From Bacteroidota bacterium (GTDB lineage: Bacteria; Bacteroidota; Ignavibacteria; Ignavibacteriales; Melioribacteraceae): 64,000 nucleotides of DNA. The stretch is from positions 310,001-374,000 of the forward strand of contig JAHISV010000011.1 in assembly GCA_018818065.1 (NCBI GenBank). Direction: 5' to 3'. Every line of letters begins with the position of its first letter. The stretch's first letter is position 1. Under the pieces are notes generated by a model. The model ran no database searches. It was not told the origin of the DNA and worked only from the letters and a program-made list of their open reading frames with translations. The position numbers were made by a program, and so were the translations under genes. Shown here one piece after another: positions 8,225-14,892 of this stretch.

Positions 8225-8788
8225 ATGACTAAACTAAAGTACAATGAACTTTCAGACGAAACCCGGTCTGACTTCGAAAAACTATTTGGTGAGCGTGGTG
8301 CGTGCGGCGGTTGCTGGTGCATGAGTTGGAGACTGAAAAAGAAAGATTTTGAGATGGGGAAGAGTGGAGAAAATAAAGAGAGAATGAGAGCGAGGGTAAC
8401 AGAAGGAAAAACTATCGGGATCCTCGGGTACATTGATGGGGAGCCTGTCGGGTGGTGTTCTATTGCTCCAAGGGAAGATTTTATCAGACTGGAAAAATCA
8501 CGTGTCCTTAAACCAGTTGACGATAAACCTGTCTGGTCTGTCTCCTGTCTATTTTTTAAAAAAGATTTTAGAAAAAAAGGACTATCATCCGAGCTGCTGA
8601 AACTTGCGTTACAGTTTGCCGGAAAGAAGGGAGCTAAGATAGTTGAAGGATATCCCACTGTGCCTTACGACAATGATATTCCTGCTGCATTTGCCTGGAC
8701 CGGTATTCCATCATCTTTCGAACGTGCTGGTTTCAAGGAAGTTGCTAGAAGATCGAAAGCACGCCCGATAATGAGATATTATCTATAG
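8225..8788 (+). CDS. GNAT family N-acetyltransferase
   Basis: A GNAT-fold acetyltransferase of about 187 residues from ATG 8225. The acetyl-CoA-binding region is FFKKDFRKKGLSSELLKLAL, a variant of the Q/RxxGxG/A loop. An N-terminal Cys-rich segment GACGGCWCMSWRL marks a subgroup often seen in environmental bacteria. The substrate is unknown. Longer starts at 8180 and 8195 lie within the right arm of cassette C and are less likely; no clear Shine-Dalgarno precedes 8225, so the start is uncertain. The cassette may have replaced the native leader. Confidence 0.8.
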   Translation: MTKLKYNELSDETRSDFEKLFGERGACGGCWCMSWRLKKKDFEMGKSGENKERMRARVTEGKTIGILGYIDGEPVGWCSIAPREDFIRLEKSRVLKPVDDKPVWSVSCLFFKKDFRKKGLSSELLKLALQFAGKKGAKIVEGYPTVPYDNDIPAAFAWTGIPSSFERAGFKEVARRSKARPIMRYYL

Positions 8789-8871
8789 TAATGTTGTTGA
8801 AGTAATGAAATTGTATTTATTATTCAATATGTTTTGTGAAACGATTTACTTTTAACTTATCGATAAATACT

Positions 8872-9291
8872 ATGTGGATTCAAAAACAAATATCACTTAA
8901 CTCTTACCCGCGCGGGTTTCATCTTGTAACTCGTGAAATTGAGGCGCAGGTACCTGAACTTAGTAAAATTACCATGGGACTCGCACACATTTTTATCCAG
9001 CATACATCTGCTTCATTAACACTTAACGAGAATGCCGATCCGGACGTGCGTGTGGATATGGAATCTCACTTCAACAAGATTGCACCCGAGCACGCTCCAT
9101 ATTACGTTCACACGCTCGAAGGTTCAGACGACATGCCGGCTCATATCAAGTCGTCACTTCTTGGCGCTTCAGTTACAGTTCCTATTACCAATGGAAGATT
9201 GAACCTTGGCACATGGCAGGGGATATACCTTTGCGAGCACCGTAACCGTGGCGGCTCAAGAAGGATAGTTGTAACGCTTCAGGGTGAATAA
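8872..9291 (+). CDS. YjbQ/UPF0047 family protein
   Basis: A 139-residue member of UPF0047 (YjbQ, secondary thiamine-phosphate synthase family). Recognisable blocks are GLAHIFIQHTSASLTLNENAD in part, the DMPAHIKSSLLG segment and the C-terminal GRLNLGTWQGIYLCEHR, which holds conserved His and Glu. The E. coli relative has weak thiamine-phosphate-synthase activity; the real role is unsettled. ATG 8872 gives the normal family length; the GTG at 8836 would add 12 unlikely residues. Cassette D follows at once. Confidence 0.88.
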   Translation: MWIQKQISLNSYPRGFHLVTREIEAQVPELSKITMGLAHIFIQHTSASLTLNENADPDVRVDMESHFNKIAPEHAPYYVHTLEGSDDMPAHIKSSLLGASVTVPITNGRLNLGTWQGIYLCEHRNRGGSRRIVVTLQGE

Positions 9292-9294
9292 TTA

Positions 9295-9760
9295 GATTGA
9301 TATTCAGTAGTCATTCATAGGCATTCAATTGTTGAAAAGGGAGGAGGAAATGAAATTAGGTGAACTTAATGTTTATAATCTTTCTATGGAATTGGGTGAA
9401 AAGGTCTGGAAGGTAATATCTGATTGGGATAACTTTTCAAAAGAAACTCTTGGCATGCAATTGATTAGATCAGTTGATTCTGTAGCTGCCAACATAAGCG
9501 AGGGATTTGGGAGATATCACTACAAAGAATCAAATCACTTCAATTATTATGCTCGAGGCTCACTTTACGAAACTAAAACCTGGATCACAAAAACTTATAG
9601 CAGAGAATTGATTACAAAAGAATTATATAATGACCTGGATTCCCACATAAAAGATCTTGGAATTAGACTAAATAATTATATTAGCTCTGCTACTAAATCC
9701 TCTAATCAAGTAAAAGAAAAAATAATTGAATATGAATGAGAGCTGTTATCCACTCAACTG
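9295..9760 (+). mobile_element. Inverted-repeat cassette D carrying a four-helix-bundle gene
   Basis: The left arm around 9302-9333 contains GTCATTCATAGGCATTCAAT; the complement of 9721-9745 reads CTCATTCATATTCAATTATT, an imperfect inverted copy of about 25 bases with a short gap. The arms are shorter than in cassette C but share its theme of GTCATT-type repeats ten to eleven bases apart, and the enclosed protein is also the closest relative of that in C. The right arm overlaps the last codons of the ORF (tail IIEYE). It lies between yjbQ and the WYL regulator. No transposase is present. Confidence 0.55.
9350..9739 (+). CDS. Four-helix-bundle protein, S23/IVP family (cassette D)
   Basis: A 129-residue S23/IVP-type protein. 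ATG 9350 follows GGGAGGAGG, an unusually strong ribosome-binding site; the TTG at 9329 is rejected because it would translate that site. The family block QLIRSVDSVAANISEGFGR and the helix-three segment YYARGSLYETKTWI are almost those of the cassette C protein. The last residues (after LNNYISSATKSS) form an extra tail that runs into the right arm. It is predicted to be an all-helical, basic protein without a known enzymatic role. Confidence 0.85.
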   Translation: MKLGELNVYNLSMELGEKVWKVISDWDNFSKETLGMQLIRSVDSVAANISEGFGRYHYKESNHFNYYARGSLYETKTWITKTYSRELITKELYNDLDSHIKDLGIRLNNYISSATKSSNQVKEKIIEYE

Positions 9761-9807
9761 AATTACATTTCACAAGCTCCAATTTTCTAATAAACTAAAA
9801 GATTCTT

Positions 9808-10761
9808 ATGCGCATTGACAGAATGCTTGGCATTACAGTGATGTTATTAAACCGGGATCGTATTAGTGCCCGAGAACTTTCGGATAAATATGAAGTTTCC
9901 ATACGCACCATTTATCGAGATATTGAAGCCATAAACATGGCGGGTATTCCTGTTGTAGCTCATTCGGGCAGCAACGGCGGATTTGGTATTATGAGCAACT
10001 ACAAGATAGACCGGCAGTTGTTAACGCTTAATGATATGGTGTCAATTCTCTCTGCTCTTAAAGGCATGAATGCTACTTTGGAGGATAGAGAACTTGATGA
10101 AGCCATTGAAAAGATTACGAGTCTAGTCCCTGCTGATAAAACAGAGCATTTAGCCTCACGTTTGGAACATGTGTCAATTGACATCCAGCCATGGGGCTAC
10201 CGTGAACGACAGAAACAGCATATCAAAACCGTGCATGAGGCTATCTTTAATCACCTGCTTATTTCTTTTACTTACTCCAATTCAAAAGGAGAAGTTGTAG
10301 AGAGAACTGTGGAGCCTATGACACTGCTATTCAAAGGATATGCATGGTATCTGTTTGCTTTTTGTAAATTGAAAAATGACTTCCGCCTTTTTAAACTTTC
10401 ACGAATGAAAGAATTGGTAGTGCAGGATGAGATTTTTAAAAGGAAAAATGTAAAGTATGAGGAGCATTTTTCTTCGTCATCAGAAAATGTTAAAATGATT
10501 AGAATGCTCCTTAAGTTTTCACCCAAGGTAAGGATGAAGGTAGAAGAGTATTTTGAAGATGAGCATATTGAATATTTATCAAATGGCGAAATGATTGCAG
10601 CATTTGACGCTCCGGAAGATGATTGGGTTTATTCCATGATACTGGGTTTTGGCGACTACGTTGAAGTAATTGAACCAAAGCACATGAGAAGCGCCATAAA
10701 AGAAAAAACAGAAAAAATATTAGCCCTCTACAAACATGACATAACGGTGTCACACTCCTGA
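9808..10761 (+). CDS. YafY-type HTH/WYL transcriptional regulator
   Basis: A 317-residue regulator with an N-terminal HTH_11 domain (residues 1-60, MLLNRDRISARELSDKYEVS then RTIYRDIEAI) and a central WYL ligand-binding domain (about 140-220, with PMTLLFKGYAWYLFAFC and FKLSRM), plus the C-terminal WCX-like extension. WYL regulators often sense nucleotides or single-stranded DNA and control stress genes. It begins at ATG 9808 shortly after cassette D. The next two small genes, a zinc ribbon protein and a DinB-like protein, start behind an inverted repeat and are the likely targets. Confidence 0.88.
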   Translation: MRIDRMLGITVMLLNRDRISARELSDKYEVSIRTIYRDIEAINMAGIPVVAHSGSNGGFGIMSNYKIDRQLLTLNDMVSILSALKGMNATLEDRELDEAIEKITSLVPADKTEHLASRLEHVSIDIQPWGYRERQKQHIKTVHEAIFNHLLISFTYSNSKGEVVERTVEPMTLLFKGYAWYLFAFCKLKNDFRLFKLSRMKELVVQDEIFKRKNVKYEEHFSSSSENVKMIRMLLKFSPKVRMKVEEYFEDEHIEYLSNGEMIAAFDAPEDDWVYSMILGFGDYVEVIEPKHMRSAIKEKTEKILALYKHDITVSHS

Positions 10762-10772
10762 TTTATATTGGG

Positions 10773-10794
10773 GTTAGTTATTTAATCAACTAAC
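10773..10794. promoter_or_regulatory. Inverted repeat before the zinc-ribbon gene, possible operator
   Basis: GTTAGTT (10773-10779) and AACTAAC (10788-10794) form a perfect 7-base inverted repeat with an 8-base spacer between the WYL regulator stop and the zinc-ribbon ATG. It is not followed by a T-run, so it is more likely a protein-binding site than a terminator. The WYL regulator next door is the obvious candidate ligand. This is an inference from position only. Confidence 0.35.
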
Positions 10795-10807
10795 AACAGG
10801 AGTTAAC

Positions 10808-11044
10808 ATGGATAAGTTTTGTTTTTCTTGCGGCGCACCATTAAAAGAAGCATTCGCTAATAAGTCTACAGATAAATTCTGTAGTTACTGTGCAGATGAA
10901 AACGGCAAATTAAAAGATCGCAAAATAATTCAGGAAGGTATAGCCGGATGGCTTAAGATGATAGATCCCTCCAATACCACATCAGACTTTATGGCGAGAG
11001 CAGACCTGTATCTTAAAGCAATGCCAGCCTGGTCAGAGAATTAA
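10808..11044 (+). CDS. Small zinc-ribbon protein
   Basis: A 78-residue protein with two CxxC knuckles, CFSCGAPL and CSYCADENGK, the pattern of the putative zinc_ribbon_2 family. The C-terminal half (IIQEGIAGWLKMIDPSN onward) is helical. The role is not known; relatives often occur as small domains attached to or next to transcription regulators. It starts behind AACAGGAG. It lies between the WYL regulator and the DinB-like gene, in the same direction, and is probably co-transcribed with the latter. Confidence 0.75.
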   Translation: MDKFCFSCGAPLKEAFANKSTDKFCSYCADENGKLKDRKIIQEGIAGWLKMIDPSNTTSDFMARADLYLKAMPAWSEN

Positions 11045-11107
11045 ATCTAAATAAAAAACTCAAACGTACAAAACAATACACAACAAACTTAACTGAAAGG
11101 AATTATC

Positions 11108-11578
11108 ATGATGAAAGCAGTATTAGTTGAAGAATTAAAATCATTGCAAAAATTTTTCTTAAACACAGTAAGTTGTTTCGCTGAAGAAGATTCATCCTAC
11201 AGACCAAATGAAGATGTTTTTACCGTAGCTCAGCTTGTTGGTCATGTTGCTGAAACCCTTCCATGGTTTATTGAAGGCGCTTTTGGAGAAAAAGGTTTTG
11301 ATATGGATTCTGACGGATTTAAAGAGAGAATAAAAAAATATGTTTCTTTCGATGCCTGCATAAATGATTTTAAGAAAAATGTTAGCGATGCCATTGAAAA
11401 GATCAACTCACTTTCTGAAGAAGAATTGATGGCACCCATTACAGGTGAGATTATGAAAGGTGCACCTAAGATGACTATTATAAGTGGTATCTCAGATCAT
11501 ACAGCTCATCACCGTGGCGCATTAGCTGTTTATGCCAGACTCATGGGCAAAACTCCTAAAATGCCTTACGCAGACTAG
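11108..11578 (+). CDS. DinB/YfiT-like four-helix metalloprotein
   Basis: A 156-residue DinB-superfamily protein (not the polymerase). The metal-binding His residues are seen in LVGHVAETLPWF and in DHTAHHRGALAVY, the usual three-His set. Such proteins are thiol-dependent transferases or damage-inducible proteins of mostly unknown substrate. It begins behind GAAAGGAATT and ends just before a strong terminator hairpin, so it is the last gene of the short WYL regulator/zinc-ribbon unit. Confidence 0.85.
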   Translation: MMKAVLVEELKSLQKFFLNTVSCFAEEDSSYRPNEDVFTVAQLVGHVAETLPWFIEGAFGEKGFDMDSDGFKERIKKYVSFDACINDFKKNVSDAIEKINSLSEEELMAPITGEIMKGAPKMTIISGISDHTAHHRGALAVYARLMGKTPKMPYAD

Positions 11579-11610
11579 CACATTTTAGATAATTAACGCA
11601 ACCCTATGCG

Positions 11611-11671
11611 CTTTTGGCAAATAATTTTTTGTTGACTAGCTTAACAAAAATTATTTTGCCAAAAGTTTTTT
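11611..11671 (+). terminator. Long hairpin terminator after the DinB-like gene
   Basis: An almost perfect inverted repeat of 55 bases: left arm CTTTTGGCAAATAATTTTTT plus GTTGA, centre CTAG, right arm CTTAACAAAAATTATTTTGC plus CAAAAG, followed by TTTTTT. The stem is about 25 base pairs with a single shift, far longer than a normal terminator. The U-run makes a rho-independent terminator the best reading. The DUF72 gene begins 32 bases later. Confidence 0.7.
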
Positions 11672-11702
11672 GATTTATAAACCTTCAAGTCCAACTTGCC
11701 AA

Positions 11703-12578
11703 ATGAACTATGCTCCAAAACTATACATCGGCACCGCCGGCTGGTCTTATAAAGACTGGGTGCCAAACTTCTATCCTTCAGGGGAATCGAAAGAATTTAG
11801 CTGGCTGGAATTCTACTCCCGTTACTTCAACGTGGTTGAGGTCAATTCTAGTTACTATACCTATATCAATCCAAACATTATTAAAGGTTGGCTGAAAAAG
11901 GTTGAGGATGCAGAGGAGTTTTTGTTCACCTTCAAACTTCATCAGGATTTTACCCACAAACGTTACTATGGTAATGACCAGGTAAATGCTATACGGTATA
12001 ACCTTGATATGCTAAAAGAAGCCGAACGTTTGGGTGGAATACTTATCCAGTTCCCATACTCTTTCGATTGCTGCGAACCTAACATTGAGTATGTCGGCGA
12101 ACTGATAAGAAATTTTGATGGATATGATAAATTTGTGGAGGTTCGGCACGCCTCATGGAATAACAAACGTGCAAAGTCCATAACATTCTGTACAATAGAT
12201 CAACCGCAAATTGGGCAGGCGATTGAATTCGTCCCCGTGGTGGGTAATGGCTGCGCATATATTCGTTTTCATGGGCGGAATGAGGAAGCGTGGAAGAGAT
12301 CGATATCAAATTATGGCAAAATACAAACCTACGAGGAACAGAACCAGCGTTATCAATACCTTTATTCGCCTGGCGAGCTGACAGAGATTAACCAGAAGAT
12401 AAGGGAAATCTACGACAAGGTTAAAAAGGTATTTGTAATTATGAATAACCATCCGCATGGGGACGCCGTAGCAAATGCCTTTGAATTGATGCATTTGTTG
12501 AAGGAAAAGGTGAAAGTTAAAATGCCGCAGACAATTCTTAAAGAATATCCACGTTTAAAACAGATCTCATCAAATTAA
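11703..12578 (+). CDS. DUF72 domain protein
   Basis: A 291-residue DUF72 (YecE-like) protein with a TIM-barrel fold. Family blocks are LYIGTAGWSYKDW at the N-terminus, FNVVEVNSSYY, FTFKLHQDFTH, VEVRHASW and IRFHGRN near the C-terminus. The biochemical function of DUF72 is unknown; the fold resembles endonuclease-IV-like and sugar isomerase barrels. ATG 11703 gives the standard start; the TTG at 11670 overlaps the terminator and is rejected. It stands alone after the terminator. Confidence 0.88.
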   Translation: MNYAPKLYIGTAGWSYKDWVPNFYPSGESKEFSWLEFYSRYFNVVEVNSSYYTYINPNIIKGWLKKVEDAEEFLFTFKLHQDFTHKRYYGNDQVNAIRYNLDMLKEAERLGGILIQFPYSFDCCEPNIEYVGELIRNFDGYDKFVEVRHASWNNKRAKSITFCTIDQPQIGQAIEFVPVVGNGCAYIRFHGRNEEAWKRSISNYGKIQTYEEQNQRYQYLYSPGELTEINQKIREIYDKVKKVFVIMNNHPHGDAVANAFELMHLLKEKVKVKMPQTILKEYPRLKQISSN

Positions 12579-12750
12579 ATGCAAAAAATATTTTCTTGCC
12601 ATTTAAAGTCAATAGATTTATTTTAAAATAGCTCAAGCATAAGTGGTCACTAATCAATTTAACAATATTCTATATTACGCCTTATTTAATGGTTAAAGTT
12701 GGGTCTTGCCCATTTGTAATATATCTAATCATATAACGGAGGAGTGAGAA

Positions 12751-13011
12751 ATGAAAATCACCAGAATGCATCCATTAAACAACGATTCCAAAACTGCCGC
12801 TTTTTTCGACCTTGAAACATCAGATAATATTGTAATTAAAGGTTTTACTCTTATTAAAGGTGTAAAAGGGTTATTTGTTGGTGTCCCAAGTGAAAAGGGG
12901 AAAGATGACAAATATTATGAGCAGGTACTGATTCCTAATGACATGAAAAAAGAATTGAATGATATGGCAGTCAAGAAATATGACGAAGTAAGTATGGAAA
13001 ATGTATTATAG
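12751..13011 (+). CDS. SpoVG-like protein
   Basis: An 86-residue protein resembling SpoVG: an N-terminal KITRMHPLNN strand, a central block DNIVIKGFTLIKGVKGLFVG, the signature VPSEKGKDDKYYEQV (compare MPSxKxxDGxYxDI), then a short C-terminal helix. SpoVG proteins are small nucleic-acid-binding regulators. The start follows CGGAGGAG, a strong ribosome-binding site. It has its own terminator and therefore is probably a single-gene unit. The 172 bases before it hold nothing else I can name. Confidence 0.8.
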   Translation: MKITRMHPLNNDSKTAAFFDLETSDNIVIKGFTLIKGVKGLFVGVPSEKGKDDKYYEQVLIPNDMKKELNDMAVKKYDEVSMENVL

Positions 13012-13018
13012 CCAGCCG

Positions 13019-13057
13019 AAACCTGCCTTGCAAATATCTGTGAGGCAGGTTTGTTTT
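13019..13057 (+). terminator. Terminator after the spoVG-like gene
   Basis: AAACCTGCCT (13019-13028) pairs with AGGCAGGTTT (13043-13052), followed by GTTTT. This is a standard rho-independent terminator and abuts the left end of cassette E. Confidence 0.8.
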
Positions 13058-13522
13058 AATAGCACGCAGATGACACGGATGTAACAGATAATCGCAAGAT
13101 AAAAGATGAGCAATTACTTACATAAAGAACTAACATCGAAAGTGATATCTATATTCTATAAAGTCTATAATGAATTAGGCTTTGGATTTTTAGAAAAAGT
13201 ATATGAAAATGCTCTGAAGTATGAGTTAGAAAAATCTGGCTTGTGTGTTGAGAGGCAAAAACCGATTAATGTATATTATCATGAAAAATTAGTTGGTGAA
13301 TACTTTGCTGATCTAATTGTTGAGAATAAAGTAATTCTTGAATTGAAGGCAGTAGAATCTTTATGTGAAGCGCACGAGCATCAACTAATCAATTACTTGA
13401 AAGCTACTAACATTGAAATAGGACTTTTGCTTAATTTTGGTAATAAGCCTGAAATACGTCGTAAAATTTTTACTAACCCATCTGTGAATACCTGTTAAAT
13501 CTGCGTTATCTGTGTGCCATTA
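13057..13522 (+). mobile_element. Inverted-repeat cassette E carrying a GxxExxY gene
   Basis: The left arm (13057-13100) begins TAATAGCACGCAGATGACAC; the complement of the right arm (13480-13522) begins TAATGGCACACAGATAACGC. The two run in register for about 43 bases with about three quarters identity by eye. The arms consist of degenerate CGCAGAT/ACAGAT units about 10-12 bases apart, the same theme as cassette B. The right arm overlaps the last codons of the enclosed ORF. The cassette lies between the spoVG terminator and the DNA polymerase IV gene. Confidence 0.7.
13106..13498 (+). CDS. GxxExxY family protein, PD-(D/E)XK nuclease-like (cassette E)
   Basis: A 130-residue GxxExxY protein with the motif GFLEKVY in GFGFLEKVYENAL. 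The nuclease-like residues are Asp in YFADLIVEN and ELK in VILELKAVESL; the segment GLLLNFG near the end is typical. It differs considerably from the copy in cassette B, so it is not a recent duplicate. The ATG at 13106 has only a weak purine-rich leader. The last six codons (PSVNTC) are read from the right arm. The function is unknown. Confidence 0.85.
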   Translation: MSNYLHKELTSKVISIFYKVYNELGFGFLEKVYENALKYELEKSGLCVERQKPINVYYHEKLVGEYFADLIVENKVILELKAVESLCEAHEHQLINYLKATNIEIGLLLNFGNKPEIRRKIFTNPSVNTC

Positions 13523-13559
13523 GTTTTTCTCCTCACTTTACACTTTTAACTACTCTTTT

Positions 13560-14750
13560 ATGCGTACAATATTTCACTTAGATCTTGATGCTTTTTTTGT
13601 CTCCGTAGAAAGGATACTCGATCCTGCGTTGATAGGCAAACCTGTCATTGTAGGTGCCAATCCTGAAAAGGGCGAAGGACGCGGTGTGGTTGCCGCGTGC
13701 TCTTACGAGGCTCGTGAATACGGACTGCATTCTGCTATGCCTATCCGGCAAGCGTATCAGCTATGCCCCCATGGTATTTACGTTCATGGTTCCCATGGGG
13801 AGTATAGCCGCTATTCAAGGGCAGTTGGTAGCCTTCTTGGCAAATATGCACCGCAGCTCGAAAAGGCATCTATCGACGAGTATTACATGGATTTTACCGG
13901 GTGTCGTCACATGTACGGTTCCATGTTCTCATTTGCAACACGACTACAAAGAGAAATCTGGGAAAAGTTATCTCTTCCTTGCTCAATTGGAATAGGGAGT
14001 AATAAAACGGTAGCTAAGATAGGTTCAGATTGTATGAAACCACGTGGCATTACCTACATCATTCCAGGAATGGAGAAAGAATTCCTTGCTCCAATGCCTG
14101 TAGAGACCATACCGGGTGTTGGCAAAATGACCCTGCCCGAACTCCATGCGAAAGGTTTTTATACCATAGGCGACGTTTCAAGCGCTTCAGAAGAGTATTT
14201 TGGCGCTGCCTTTGGTAAGATGGGCATCTCACTTTGGCGGAAGGCTAATGGCGAAGGTACAGAATATCTCAGTACTCCCGTCGATCAAAAAAGCATATCT
14301 TCAGAGCGTACTTATGGAAATGATGTTTTAAGTATATCTCAGATGGAGGAAACACTCCAGAAACTTACCGGTAAGGTTTGTCAGCAGGTGCGTGATGAAG
14401 GCTGGCAGGCTGGTAAGGTAAGTCTTAAACTGCGCTATTCCGACTTTGTGACACTTTCCAGGGATAAAACAATAAAACCCACCGATGATGACAAAGTAGT
14501 TTTGGAAACAATTATGGATCTCTTCCATAAAGCTTACACTAGAAGGGTTGCTGTGAGACTATTGGGCGTTAAACTCGGAAAGTTCAACGAGTTTTTTGAA
14601 CAGGGGCAGCTTTTTGAGGAGAAGGAAGAAATCCGGAAAAGAATGTTGAAGGCCGTAACAGGGTTGCGTGATAAATTTGGTTATGAGTCAATTCAGTTTG
14701 GCAGAACTGATCCTAAATCTAACAGAATGTCCAATCCTTTTAGAGGTTAA
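13560..14750 (+). CDS. dinB: DNA polymerase IV
   Basis: A 396-residue Y-family translesion polymerase. Catalytic acids lie in FHLDLDAFFVSVE and SIDEYYMD; the thumb HhH is ETIPGVGKMT, and the little-finger domain follows. EQGQLFEE near residue 360 looks like an internal sliding-clamp-binding motif. It copies past damaged bases and is usually SOS-induced, which fits the lexA gene 9 kb upstream, although no copy of the lexA palindrome is visible before it. It starts at the ATG right after a pyrimidine-rich stretch without a good Shine-Dalgarno. A sensor kinase and a DnaE-type polymerase follow. Confidence 0.95.
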   Translation: MRTIFHLDLDAFFVSVERILDPALIGKPVIVGANPEKGEGRGVVAACSYEAREYGLHSAMPIRQAYQLCPHGIYVHGSHGEYSRYSRAVGSLLGKYAPQLEKASIDEYYMDFTGCRHMYGSMFSFATRLQREIWEKLSLPCSIGIGSNKTVAKIGSDCMKPRGITYIIPGMEKEFLAPMPVETIPGVGKMTLPELHAKGFYTIGDVSSASEEYFGAAFGKMGISLWRKANGEGTEYLSTPVDQKSISSERTYGNDVLSISQMEETLQKLTGKVCQQVRDEGWQAGKVSLKLRYSDFVTLSRDKTIKPTDDDKVVLETIMDLFHKAYTRRVAVRLLGVKLGKFNEFFEQGQLFEEKEEIRKRMLKAVTGLRDKFGYESIQFGRTDPKSNRMSNPFRG

Positions 14751-14892
14751 ATAATATTGAATATTTTCGATACTATAGTAAACTATTTTGTAGTAATGAA
14801 ATGTTATTAAATAGTACGGAGCAATTATATAGAACACACTTTTTTGTTGTATAAAATTTCGTCTATTCGAACTTAATTAATTAATATAATTC

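Noticed and set aside
13523-13559. LexA-type palindrome before dinB
   Set aside because: I looked for the ACCrTACA-N2-TGTAyGGT pattern upstream of dinB and dnaE and found none, so SOS control of these genes is not shown by the sequence.
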